Shown here: positions 52,264 to 61,472 of the stretch, in pieces
Layout: each line of letters opens with the position of its first letter
Numbering within the stretch: the first letter of the stretch is position 1
Assembly (NCBI RefSeq): GCF_002943425.1
Contig: NZ_PTRA01000004.1
Span: 124,001 to 188,000 of the forward strand
Length of the DNA: 64,000 bases
Direction: 5' to 3'
Source of the DNA: Siphonobacter curvatus
GTDB taxonomy: Bacteria; Bacteroidota; Bacteroidia; Cytophagales; Spirosomataceae
Notes under the pieces: generated by a model
The model's database searches: none
What the model saw: only the letters and a program-made list of their open reading frames with translations
Told to the model about the DNA's origin: nothing
Translations under genes and position numbers: made by a program

Positions 52264-52464
52264 TCAGCCCCCCACATACCCTTTGATAACGGTGGTTCCT
52301 TTGATAATTTCCGAAGCTGGAATGGATCGAGGCCCGTTTTCCGTTTGGCAAACTACCGTGTTGCCTTCCAGTTGGAGTACTTCCATGGCCTGTCCGTCAT
52401 TGATGAGTTCGTGGCCTTCTTCGGGTTTATGAATGACCTGATCGCCAATTTGTAGTGTTTCCAT
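52264..52464 (-). CDS. Small soluble beta-rich protein of unknown function
   Basis: 66 residues from an ATG at 52464. METLQIGDQVIHKPEEG and MEVLQLEGNTVVCQTENG show alternating short beta strands like an SH3/KOW-type barrel, a pattern seen in small RNA- or protein-binding domains. The adjacent gene and terminator support it as real. No family recognised; an in-frame GTG upstream at 52476 is less likely. Confidence 0.65.
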   Translation of the reverse strand: METLQIGDQVIHKPEEGHELINDGQAMEVLQLEGNTVVCQTENGPRSIPASEIIKGTTVIKGYVGG

Positions 52465-52519
52465 ACGAGTATTCACATCGGTTTAGCCTACAGGCATAAA
52501 AACGTGGGCCAGGGCTTAG

Positions 52520-53422
52520 TTACCAGTTTTTGGAATCCGGCACCCAGGTCGAACGGGGATTGTAATACTTCCAGAGAAGGACGGAAATCTTTCGCGTCAG
52601 CGTCCAGGCCTCGTTACTGGCTTCCCAGCTTTGATCCTGATTATTCTTGGTGAAAATGGCACAAACGTAAGGGTGCGGTCCGGCCACGTAGAATACTTCA
52701 CTCCGGCTTTGGTTGACGCAGCCGTGTTTATCCGCTACAAATACGTCCGGAGGAATTTGCGATAAGGCGTACTGATCCCAGTACTGACGACCCAGCAGGC
52801 GAAGCATTTTCTCACTGGTGGACGGGCTAATGATTTTTCGTTCGGAAATAGCCGTAAACAGGCGGGCCATTTCCCGGGGCGTTGTTTGTCCCCAGCCGTA
52901 TTGATTGCGAATGGCTTCGCGACCCGGCGTACGACTATTGACCCGCGTCACCTCATAGCCCAGACTATCCAGTAGCTGATTGATTCGCAGCCCACCACCC
53001 GCTAGCCCCTGTAACCACAAACTGGCTGTATTATCGCTGGTGCTAAGCATGAGTAAGAGCAGGCGACTGATTTCGATTTTCTCCCCCGTTTTCATCGCAT
53101 TGACCAGATCGGCTTCGTCGCTGGCTTTGTAGCGGAGGGAATCCGTCAACGTTACTGACTGGTGATAGTCCAGCTGCCCCCGCTGGATCTTATCCATGAT
53201 GCCCAGTAAAATAGGAACCTTTACGATACTGGCCGTTGGAAAAATCGTATCGGCCCGAATGGCTACTACGGAATGGGTTTTCAGGTCTTCTACGTAAATT
53301 CCCAGATCCCCATGAAAGTCCTTTACCAGCGTCTCAAGTTGTTTTTGCAGACGGGTATCCGTTTTCTGGGCCTGGGCGAAACTCGTAGTTAAAAAGAGAA
53401 GAAATAGGAAAAGTCTAGACAT
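52520..53422 (-). CDS. Secreted class-A beta-lactamase-fold serine hydrolase
   Basis: About 300 residues with a signal peptide (MSRLFLFLLFLTTSFAQAQ, ATG at 53422). SIVK at 65-68 is the SxxK motif, STSDNTAS contains the SDN loop (129-131), and DKHG at 231-234 takes the place of KTG. The Omega-loop ExxLN (Glu166 in class A enzymes) is not visible; the region reads NSRTPGREAIRNQYGWG. A DD-peptidase-like or weak lactamase role is therefore possible, and resistance cannot be claimed. It is 44 bp downstream of the haloperoxidase-type gene and may be transcribed with it. Confidence 0.82.
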   Translation of the reverse strand: MSRLFLFLLFLTTSFAQAQKTDTRLQKQLETLVKDFHGDLGIYVEDLKTHSVVAIRADTIFPTASIVKVPILLGIMDKIQRGQLDYHQSVTLTDSLRYKASDEADLVNAMKTGEKIEISRLLLLMLSTSDNTASLWLQGLAGGGLRINQLLDSLGYEVTRVNSRTPGREAIRNQYGWGQTTPREMARLFTAISERKIISPSTSEKMLRLLGRQYWDQYALSQIPPDVFVADKHGCVNQSRSEVFYVAGPHPYVCAIFTKNNQDQSWEASNEAWTLTRKISVLLWKYYNPRSTWVPDSKNW

Positions 53423-53465
53423 GAAAGAATAGAATTTGATTAGCCAATGAATCAGCAAAGTACTG

Positions 53466-54785
53466 CTATTTTTTCCACTTTACTTTCCGCAATACGGCCT
53501 GTCCCACTGCCAGGCCCTGCTTTTGACCATTTTCGATGGCTTCCCGGTAATGAATACCGCCGTAGAGGCGACTAATCGCCGCTTCCTGAGCCGCCTGGGT
53601 GAAGGAGGCGAAATGACGTACGGGTAAACCGTACGGAACTTCCGTACTGTCATGAAAAGCTATCTGGGGTCCAAAGACCTGGTTTAGGATCACGGCAGCG
53701 GCGGAAGAAATAACGCTGTGCCCACTGGGGTATTCGGGAAAGGGCGGCGTTTGCAAAATCGGTTTCCAACTTTCGTTGATGTGAGCGTTGATGTACGTTT
53801 CGGGCCGAATGACATGGTATACATACTTATCCTGCCAGCAAGTGATGAAGCCGTCGAACATAGCGAGAGCGGTCAGTACGTAAGCCGCACTGGTGTGATA
53901 CAGATCCGCGTTTCGCTGACGAGCCACCTGACCGACAATGGACATCCAGTGACCATTGGGCGAAAGCTTCTTACTGCCAAAATTCATGTGACCCTGCGTG
54001 TGCAAAAAAAAGGGGTTACAGTCCCAGTAATTGGCAATGAGTCGTTGCTCTTCGGTCAAATTCAGGCCCAATTGTAATACTTCCTGAGCGGAACGGTAAA
54101 AAGCACTTTCGGGAGAAATACTATAGGCCGGAGGTGCCGACAAGTGGTACTGTGAAGACGAATCCAGAACCATCGGTTTAATGCGGCCCCAGTACGGCTC
54201 CACGGCGGGCAGATACCCCGGCGGTGTAGGCAACCACGAACCTTCTTTTTTGAGCGGGGTATACCGACGAAGGGAACGCGTCTGCTTGTACTGATCCGTA
54301 CCCGCCCAGGCCATAATTTGCTGAGCCATTTGCTGACCCATCACTTTCGAGGCTCGGATTTCCTCCGTAGTATAACCCTGTTGCTGTGCCTGTTTCCAGA
54401 GTAAAGCGGCTTCCTCTTCCAGAGCCTGTTCCGAAAAAACCAGACTTCGTCCTACCACCAGTAAAGCTTCTGTCGCAGCTAGTCCGGCCTGGGCATGAGA
54501 CGTTTTTTGAATCGGACTCAGTGAAAGCCCCCGTAATTGGCCCGTCATTGACTGATAGGCTGTAGGCTTAAATTGGATCAGCGTTTCGTAGGCGGCCACG
54601 TGAGCGTATACGTAAATACGCGAAGCCACGGGGGGCGAGAAAATATCACTGACGATTACTCGTGTCAGAGCATCCTGAGCCCGGTGGAAAAGACCACGTT
54701 CGAAGGCTTCACGCGTATCTTTACCGAAACTTTGCTGACCTAATATACTGCTCAGAAATACTAAAATTAAACGTATATTTTTCAT
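53466..54785 (-). CDS. Vanadium-dependent haloperoxidase-type PAP2 protein
   Basis: A 439-residue protein with a signal peptide (MKNIRLILVFLSSILGQQSFG). The phosphate/vanadate site of the family can be assembled from KYVYHVIRPETY (Lys and Arg), YPSGHSVISSAA (353-356, with the acid/base His356), and SRLYGGIHYREAIENG (Arg and His). These residues are those of bacterial vanadium haloperoxidases and PAP2 phosphatases, which cannot be told apart by eye. Its start overlaps the stop of the FG-GAP gene by ATGA, so the two are made together. Confidence 0.85.
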   Translation of the reverse strand: MKNIRLILVFLSSILGQQSFGKDTREAFERGLFHRAQDALTRVIVSDIFSPPVASRIYVYAHVAAYETLIQFKPTAYQSMTGQLRGLSLSPIQKTSHAQAGLAATEALLVVGRSLVFSEQALEEEAALLWKQAQQQGYTTEEIRASKVMGQQMAQQIMAWAGTDQYKQTRSLRRYTPLKKEGSWLPTPPGYLPAVEPYWGRIKPMVLDSSSQYHLSAPPAYSISPESAFYRSAQEVLQLGLNLTEEQRLIANYWDCNPFFLHTQGHMNFGSKKLSPNGHWMSIVGQVARQRNADLYHTSAAYVLTALAMFDGFITCWQDKYVYHVIRPETYINAHINESWKPILQTPPFPEYPSGHSVISSAAAVILNQVFGPQIAFHDSTEVPYGLPVRHFASFTQAAQEAAISRLYGGIHYREAIENGQKQGLAVGQAVLRKVKWKK

Positions 54786-57700
54786 CGTTCGTAGCCAAGA
54801 AGGGAACCGTCATTGACGGTGAAATACAAGCGTTGTTGACCCGTAGACGTCGGGACGAGTAAGCCCTGCCGTACGTCGCCGCCGAGCCATAAACCCGACT
54901 CCCGCGGGGGAACAGCCCGAAACTGACCTTTTCCATCGTCCTGAAGAATAAGCCCAAAACTGGCGTCGCAGGGGCCGTGCTGCACCCGGTACGGCGAAAA
55001 GTTACCGGCCAAAAGAATATCCGGTTTGCCATCTTTATTCCAGTCGGCCAGTAACATAGTACTCACGCGGGAGAACTGGGCTTCCACAGGAAAAGGAGTA
55101 AAACGAAAGGTGCCGTTTTCGTTAAAGAAAATACCAGAAGACATTTCCCGGGCTTCTACCACTTTCGCCTGGGATAAAGCTGCTTTACTGAATAAATTTT
55201 CAACCGTAGCATCGGCGTACTGATGGTACCGGGTGAATTTTTTTCGCAAGGGTACTACCTGATCCAGTAACTCATCGCGGGAGGCGGCCGGGTACGATTT
55301 TCCCTGTACGTAATACGTCCAGATCGGGTCAATGATGCCGTCACCATCAATATCCCCGGCCACGACTCGCATGGGCTGTTCGGGGCGGGGTTGGAAAAGC
55401 GTATTCCGACCCGCATTTCCGGCCAGAATGTCCAAATCACCGTCACCTTCCAGGTCCGCCAGTTGTAAGGAAGCCCAGCACCCAGTACTCGCCGTGAGGC
55501 CCAGCGATTCCGTTTGATTTTGTAAGGTCCCGTTTTTCTGAAGGAGTATACTGACGGGCATCCAGTCCCCGGCCAGAACCAGATCCGGTTGCCGATCGCC
55601 ATTTACATCACCCCAGGCCGCCGCCTGTACCATGCCGATTTGCCTACAGGCGGGAGCTATGGCGTCCGTTACATCAGTAAAACGAGGTGTACCTCCTTTG
55701 GGCGTATCGTTACGTAGCAGATAACTGGACGAGGCGAAAGGGAAGCTCCCAGCTTTACCCCGACCACCCACAAATACGTCGAGGTCGCCGTCGCCATCCA
55801 TATCCGCTACGGCCAGGGCCATTTTGCTATCCCGCATGATGGGCAGTACCCCCGCCGGGGCCCGGCTGAAATTGCCTTTTCCGTCATTAAGGTAGAGTCG
55901 ATCCTGGTACTCGGGCGAGGCGGATTCGTACTCATTTCCACCGCTAACGATGTACAAATCCAAGTCTGAATCCTGGTCGGCGTCAAAGAAAATGGCATTT
56001 ACATCTTCGCTGGCGGCATCGGATCGCCAGGGTTGGGACGTTGCCCGTACGAAACTGCCATTGGCCTGTTGTAACCAAAGCTCTCCGCTTTGATCCACGG
56101 CTCCGCCCAGAAAAAGGTCCTCAAGTCCATCGCCGTTCACATCCCCTTTCGTCATCGCCGGACCCAGCCGCGAAAGTTGGTAGGGAATGAGTACTTCAAC
56201 TTTAAAATCGACAAAGTCATTTTCGCGGTGTTTGTAAGGGAGCAGCGTAGCCGTACGAAGCGGACGGAACCAGGGTTGAGCCCCGGGCTGCGGTTGAGGT
56301 AATGCTCTCTCCGTATCCTTTTCGTCAATTACTAGGAGCTGATCGGCTTTCGGATTACGAAGTGTACTGGTTTTGCCGTTGGGCCAATATATGGTCAGTC
56401 TGGTTATCTGACTTTCGTCACCCAGACCAAAATGAAGAATCGTTTCAACGGAAGCCTGGTATCCCCGAACGGGCGAAACCATCTGTAACTGCTTGCCGGT
56501 CTTAGTTTCCAGAATGACCTTCGCTCCCAGAGCTTGCGTATTGCCGGATTCGCCCTTGAGGCGTACGCGGAGGTAGTGCTTGGGCTGCGTGTTAGTTTGG
56601 TTTTGGTACAGAGAAACCGGTTCGTTTTGATGACAGATGACCAAGTCCAGATCGCCATCACCGTCGAAATCGGCGTAAGCACTGGCACCGGATACGGCGG
56701 GTGTTGTCAGGCCCCAAGCCTGAGATTGATCGGTAAACGTTAAATCATGGTTATTTCGAAAAATGTAGTTAATCAGTCGATTAGAGGGCATTTGTTTGAC
56801 CAAATCCAGGGTCTGAAAATTTAGATTGCCACGAGCCGCTTCCTTAAGTTTGGTTTCGGCAACGGTGTACTTCATAAAATCCATATCCGTAAAATCCCGG
56901 AGATAACCATTCGAAATGAACAGGTCTTTCCAGCCGTCATTGTCAAAATCAGCCAGTAAGGCTGACCAGCTCCAGTCGGTGGCAGCCACGCCCGAAAGCT
57001 GACCGATTTCACTGAATTGCAATTGGCCCCGCGGATCAGTACCCTGGTTCAGTTGCAGCATGTTACGCATTTGCTGACGGACGTAACCGCTGTCAATCAG
57101 TAGTTTATAGGTGTCGTATTCGTCGGCTCCTTTCAGCATTTTCTGCCGATGATTGTCCGCCGGTAACATGTCCAGTGTTACAACATCTGGTAGCGTATCG
57201 TTATTGAAATCCGCCAGATCGCAGCCCATCGAGAACTTCGATGTATGGGCCATACTGGAACGAATCGTTTCTTTAAAACCCGTATGTTTTCCTGAGGCGT
57301 CGTGCTGATTGATGTACAGGCAGTCCTGTTCGGTATAGTCGCTGGTGGTGTACAAATCGGGCCATCCGTCGTTATTCAGGTCACTCACACCCACGCCCAG
57401 TCCAAAATTGATGGGATTGTTCAGAATACCTTCGCCCAGCGTTAAGTCGGTAAAACGGCCGTCCTCATTACGAAGCAGTAAATTTCCGAATCGTTTGTCG
57501 GGCGTATTACGCAGTTGCCGCGTATTAAGCAGCGGATTGAAGGTATGGTTGGAGTGATTAAGAATGAAGACATCAAGATCGCCGTCGCGGTCGTAATCAA
57601 AGAAAGCCGCCTGAGTCGTTTGGGTGCCGGGTAAATCCAGTCCGTATTTTTTAGCCTGCTCGGTGAAATGAGGGACACCATCTTTGAGACCTTCATTGAT

Positions 57701-58147
57701 AAATAGTTCGTTCACCAGTTGCTCCGGCCCAAATTTCCCGGAATGGCAGACGTAAATATCGGGTCGCCCATCGGCGTTGATGTCCACTATACTGACGCCG
57801 GTTCCCCAGGTACCATTTCCGGCTACCCCCGCCTGTGCGGTGATGTCGCTAAATTTCCAGTTGCCCCGGTTCAGGTACAATCTATGAGCTACGGTATTGC
57901 CGGAGAAAAACAAGTCAGGTAATCCATCACCGTCGAAATCGCCTACGCCTACGCCATTGCCATTGTAGAGGTATTCGTAGCGGAAAATGTGCAGGGAATC
58001 CGTTTCCCGGATTTCATTGGTAAAGGTTACGCCAGACTGATTAGCTGGGATTTTCACAAATAATAGTGGAGGCGTACCGTGGAAAGCCAGCCAAAGAGGC
58101 AGGGCCATTCCGATCAGAAGGCCCAGCCCTAACTTGGAAGGGTTCAT
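54782..58147 (-). CDS. Large FG-GAP / ASPIC-UnbV repeat protein (CRTAC1-like)
   Basis: About 1121 residues, exported. Around a dozen FG-GAP/VCBS blades are seen from motifs such as VGVGDFDGDGLPDLFFSGN, ISVDINADGRPDIY-type loops and DFDGDGDLDLVICHQN, all calcium-binding Asp-rich loops of a beta-propeller. An ASPIC/UnbV domain occupies about 520-610 (RVRLKGESGNTQALGAKV to LTIYWPNGKTSTL). The layout is like CRTAC1 and similar surface proteins; ligand-binding or adhesion is likely. ATG at 58147 is used; TTG at 58159 is possible. It overlaps the downstream PAP2 gene by 4 bp. Confidence 0.88.
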   Translation of the reverse strand: MNPSKLGLGLLIGMALPLWLAFHGTPPLLFVKIPANQSGVTFTNEIRETDSLHIFRYEYLYNGNGVGVGDFDGDGLPDLFFSGNTVAHRLYLNRGNWKFSDITAQAGVAGNGTWGTGVSIVDINADGRPDIYVCHSGKFGPEQLVNELFINEGLKDGVPHFTEQAKKYGLDLPGTQTTQAAFFDYDRDGDLDVFILNHSNHTFNPLLNTRQLRNTPDKRFGNLLLRNEDGRFTDLTLGEGILNNPINFGLGVGVSDLNNDGWPDLYTTSDYTEQDCLYINQHDASGKHTGFKETIRSSMAHTSKFSMGCDLADFNNDTLPDVVTLDMLPADNHRQKMLKGADEYDTYKLLIDSGYVRQQMRNMLQLNQGTDPRGQLQFSEIGQLSGVAATDWSWSALLADFDNDGWKDLFISNGYLRDFTDMDFMKYTVAETKLKEAARGNLNFQTLDLVKQMPSNRLINYIFRNNHDLTFTDQSQAWGLTTPAVSGASAYADFDGDGDLDLVICHQNEPVSLYQNQTNTQPKHYLRVRLKGESGNTQALGAKVILETKTGKQLQMVSPVRGYQASVETILHFGLGDESQITRLTIYWPNGKTSTLRNPKADQLLVIDEKDTERALPQPQPGAQPWFRPLRTATLLPYKHRENDFVDFKVEVLIPYQLSRLGPAMTKGDVNGDGLEDLFLGGAVDQSGELWLQQANGSFVRATSQPWRSDAASEDVNAIFFDADQDSDLDLYIVSGGNEYESASPEYQDRLYLNDGKGNFSRAPAGVLPIMRDSKMALAVADMDGDGDLDVFVGGRGKAGSFPFASSSYLLRNDTPKGGTPRFTDVTDAIAPACRQIGMVQAAAWGDVNGDRQPDLVLAGDWMPVSILLQKNGTLQNQTESLGLTASTGCWASLQLADLEGDGDLDILAGNAGRNTLFQPRPEQPMRVVAGDIDGDGIIDPIWTYYVQGKSYPAASRDELLDQVVPLRKKFTRYHQYADATVENLFSKAALSQAKVVEAREMSSGIFFNENGTFRFTPFPVEAQFSRVSTMLLADWNKDGKPDILLAGNFSPYRVQHGPCDASFGLILQDDGKGQFRAVPPRESGLWLGGDVRQGLLVPTSTGQQRLYFTVNDGSLLGYER

Positions 58148-58307
58148 ACGATTAGTCAAGGAGGGTTAAAATGAAGCAGTTTTAGGTTTAACGAGCGTAT
58201 AGAATTTCTGCAGGGTATAAAAACTGGTAACAAAGAATAGAATGCCTGAACGTACCAGAACCATAGCCCCGCATGTTCGATTGAAACCAAAGGATTCACG
58301 GTTGGAA

Positions 58308-59639
58308 TCAATCAAACGCAAGGTTTTCGTCGCCGGGCTCGTAGGTGATGTACACCAGAATGAGCGTCATCATTTCCTGATCACTTCGCATGTTTCCATC
58401 GGAAGTAATGAGTTTGGCAGGTTTAAAGGGGTTCATCGGATTTTCATCCGTGTTATCGTATTTTCCAATGACGTGTACCGTTGATCCGGTGGGAACAATG
58501 ACCGGTTTTTTGTAACGATACAATTCCTGCCAGCGAAAGTCCCACTGCGGAATGTGGACCAGTGGCAGGGTATCGCCTTCGGCCTTGGTGGCATACGCCG
58601 TAAATTCTTTGCCGATCTGGTGCATGTGGGGCCAGGCGTACAGCAGCGTAATGGGCTTGTTGCGGTAGGCAACTTTCAGACTACAGGTTTTCACATCGCC
58701 CCCAAACAGGAACAGGGGCGGGGTGATCTCCTTTTCACCAATTCCTCCCGAACCCAGACTAATCACGTTGACGGTACGACGAATTGGCTCTTTTTTGAAG
58801 AAGAAATTCACGCCACTAACGGTTTCTTCGTCTCTACTCGTCGGAGCGAAGTGGACAGTTAACAAAACGACGCCACGTTTGGGCATGACCCAGCCCATGC
58901 CTTTCGGATAACTTTCGGGAGAGGCTCCGGGAATCCAGCCGCCGTAATAGGTCATTTTCTTTTTGTAGGGCATCCATTCCTGGTACCGCCAGGAATCGGC
59001 TGAATTTAAATCGACCTGCTCAATGCTTTGGGTCAGGCTAATGGCGGGGTCTTCTACCGGGTGGATGGCGAAGTTGGCGTGGTGAATGACTTTCTTATTA
59101 GAAGAAGTAAATTCCAGGGCTTCCACATTCATTGCCTCCGCTAGTTCGAAGGGAATTTTAAACACCATGAACCGTTCCACGCCGTCGCCTTTTTGCAGAA
59201 AAGGTTTGGGCATCGAGAGCGTCAGATCAGGAACGCGATGATACGCCGTGCCGGCCTGCGTTCGTTTTTGCAGGGCTGTTTCCGCTTCCGTGTTCACTTT
59301 GCCCTTCGGCATGTCATTGTCAATCCAGTCGGTAATCGTTTTAATCTGTTCAGGCGTCAGACTACGTTTGTTGGCAAAATCAACATAATGATCATCCGCC
59401 CGCCAGGGAGGCATATAACCCGAGTTAATGACTTTTCGGATGAACTTGGAACGTTTGCTAACGTCTTCGTACGAAATCAGTGAGAAAGGAGCCGCCTCGC
59501 CGGGACGGTGGCAGACGGCACAATTGGTGTGAATGAGGGGTTGTACGTCGCGGTAGAAAGTAGCTTTTTGAGCGAAACCCGCCCGTGTTCCGAGCAAAGT
59601 CCAGGCTACGATTAAACCGTATACTAGGTAAGCTTTCAT
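58308..59639 (-). CDS. Cytochrome c / copper type II monooxygenase-like protein
   Basis: A 443-residue exported protein (signal peptide ends near GFAQ). A c-type heme motif CAVCH sits at 40-44 with MPPWRADDHYVDF downstream as a possible Met ligand region, then a longer part with HHANF (His186-187), TVHFAP and WPHMHQIGK, the arrangement of copper ligands in PHM/DBM-type monooxygenases. Electrons from the heme could support hydroxylation or reduction at copper. The gene is 160 bp upstream of the FG-GAP gene on the same strand; their frequent proximity suggests a shared envelope pathway, as inference. Confidence 0.83.
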   Translation of the reverse strand: MKAYLVYGLIVAWTLLGTRAGFAQKATFYRDVQPLIHTNCAVCHRPGEAAPFSLISYEDVSKRSKFIRKVINSGYMPPWRADDHYVDFANKRSLTPEQIKTITDWIDNDMPKGKVNTEAETALQKRTQAGTAYHRVPDLTLSMPKPFLQKGDGVERFMVFKIPFELAEAMNVEALEFTSSNKKVIHHANFAIHPVEDPAISLTQSIEQVDLNSADSWRYQEWMPYKKKMTYYGGWIPGASPESYPKGMGWVMPKRGVVLLTVHFAPTSRDEETVSGVNFFFKKEPIRRTVNVISLGSGGIGEKEITPPLFLFGGDVKTCSLKVAYRNKPITLLYAWPHMHQIGKEFTAYATKAEGDTLPLVHIPQWDFRWQELYRYKKPVIVPTGSTVHVIGKYDNTDENPMNPFKPAKLITSDGNMRSDQEMMTLILVYITYEPGDENLAFD

Positions 59640-59649
59640 ACGTAATGGT

Positions 59650-59683
59650 AAAAAAACAACCCACCGAACCGATCGGTGGGTTG
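59650..59683 (-). terminator. Terminator after susD-like gene (minus strand)
   Basis: Arms CAACCCACCGA (59657-59667) and TCGGTGGGTTG (59673-59683) with a 5-nt loop; on the minus strand the hairpin is followed by seven T. It ends the receptor/lipoprotein operon 47 bp after the stop. Confidence 0.9.
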
Positions 59684-59729
59684 GGTTCCTAAATTAACAA
59701 TAATCAGGAAAGTATACAAATCGAATCGC

Positions 59730-61439
59730 TTACGGACGATCCCACCAAACGCGGCCCGTAGCATCCTGAGGGTCAGTTCCAAAACCGGGGAGTTTGGCCA
59801 TCTCATCATAAGCAGCCTTCCGGTTGGTGTAATTGGGCTCCGTTGGAGCGGGCAATCCCAGCGGTGCCCGGCGGGGTACCGTTAGCGTAGCTCCGTTAGA
59901 AATCAGAGCGGGCAGAGCCAGGGTTGAATTTGCATTCGGGAATCCCGTACGTTTCCAGGTAGCCCATCCTTCGCTTGGTTGACGCAGGAAGTGGATATAT
60001 TCCTGACTAGCAATCAAATCCATCGCTTTAGCCGAGGAGAATGCTACTTTGGGATGAGCCAGATACGCTGCTTTTTCGGCAGTCGTCATTGCCGTATAGT
60101 CCGTTACTAATGCGTTTTGAGCTAAAACGTCATACCATTCTAAAGAAGCCATAACGCCCGATTCATACCACGTTTTTGCGTTCTCAGCTGTTATTGTTTG
60201 AGCCGCTAACTCAGCCCGCATAAAGCAAAAATCAGCGTATGTAATGACGGGGAAGTAGTTACGACCCGTACCAACGGTACCATTAACTGAATATGAAGCC
60301 TGAAACAACCGGGGTTGGATGTACGAAAGAGTATCAACTGCCGTACGATTTCCGTTAACGGTTACAAAGCGAGGCGTGTAAAAACGCTGAACGTTTTGTT
60401 GAGTCTGAGCTGCATCAGGACTAGTAAAGCTACCGACGTAACGCCGAGCGGGTTCTTTAGTACCTGCAGGTAATTGGCTAGGATTGGAGGCAATTAATAA
60501 GTCAATATTTGCCTGTGAATAGTTGTTTTTAGTAAAGAAAGCATCCAGACGTGGATCTTGGGTATCCCACATAAAATCGACCACAGGTTTAGAGGCCCGA
60601 AGCCCTGCAGGGTTCCAGTTTCCTCCACTGGTAAAGGAAGCCGCCGCAACGAATACCCAGCCATCTGCGTTGCTACTCATGAGATCTTCAACGGGCGAGG
60701 CGAGCACTTCCTGTACAATTGTTCGCATTTTGGCAGCATCTACTTTAGCCATCCGCATGGCAATTTTGAGGCGTAGTGCATTCGCTGCTTTCACCCATTT
60801 TTTTGCGTCGCCACCATAGTACTGATCTAAGTTACCCAGCGTAATTTGAGGAGAGGACGGGGTAGTTTTTAAAACTGAGATCGCTTCCTTTAACTCCTCA
60901 TCAAGTGTATTGAATAGGGTCTGCTGCGTATCGTATTTGGGAGTTAAGGTTCCACCGTAACGACCCTGAATAGCTTCTGAGTAAGGAATGCTACCGTAAA
61001 TGTCACTCACGTAAAAAGCATAATAGGCTTTAATAACGCGACCCATGCGAATCAGATGTACGTATCGAGCCTGCTCTTCAGCCGGCATTTTTTCTATCTG
61101 CTTTTCTATATCGGTCACTGCATTGCCGACGGTCGTGTATAGGGCACCATAACGATTGGCAAAGTTATCGTAAACCTGAGTAAAGTTCTGACCGTTTCCA
61201 TTTAAGCCCGTTGAGTACTGCATCCACGGCATGATCCGCTGATAATTGTCATAGAAGGCTTCAAAATCACGGTCATGAACGCCAATGATTGCATTCAGGA
61301 GCTGATTAGCAGGCGGCACTTCCGTCAGAGCTTCAGGATCAGTGTTGAAATCAACGAATGATTGATCCTTACAACCCGTCATGAATAACGTAGTTGCCAG
61401 TAATATGCCTGAGACGTATTTTTTATAGGGAGTAATCAT
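59730..61439 (-). CDS. SusD/RagB-like nutrient-binding outer-membrane lipoprotein
   Basis: A 569-residue lipoprotein (lipobox LFMTGC; then KDQSFVDFNTDPEALTEVPPANQLL, typical of the SusD-like type 2 group). TPR-like helices include HLIRMGRVIKAYYAFYVSDIYGSIPYSEA. The C-terminal part contains IASQEYIHFLRQPSEGWATWKRTGFPN, the counterpart of the SusD C-terminal motif. It pairs with the SusC gene 33 bp upstream. No regulator or enzymes for this pair are inside the window, so the substrate is unknown. Confidence 0.93.
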   Translation of the reverse strand: MITPYKKYVSGILLATTLFMTGCKDQSFVDFNTDPEALTEVPPANQLLNAIIGVHDRDFEAFYDNYQRIMPWMQYSTGLNGNGQNFTQVYDNFANRYGALYTTVGNAVTDIEKQIEKMPAEEQARYVHLIRMGRVIKAYYAFYVSDIYGSIPYSEAIQGRYGGTLTPKYDTQQTLFNTLDEELKEAISVLKTTPSSPQITLGNLDQYYGGDAKKWVKAANALRLKIAMRMAKVDAAKMRTIVQEVLASPVEDLMSSNADGWVFVAAASFTSGGNWNPAGLRASKPVVDFMWDTQDPRLDAFFTKNNYSQANIDLLIASNPSQLPAGTKEPARRYVGSFTSPDAAQTQQNVQRFYTPRFVTVNGNRTAVDTLSYIQPRLFQASYSVNGTVGTGRNYFPVITYADFCFMRAELAAQTITAENAKTWYESGVMASLEWYDVLAQNALVTDYTAMTTAEKAAYLAHPKVAFSSAKAMDLIASQEYIHFLRQPSEGWATWKRTGFPNANSTLALPALISNGATLTVPRRAPLGLPAPTEPNYTNRKAAYDEMAKLPGFGTDPQDATGRVWWDRP

Positions 61440-61472
61440 GTTAGTTATGTCAAGAATAATCTAGTCCTCAAA

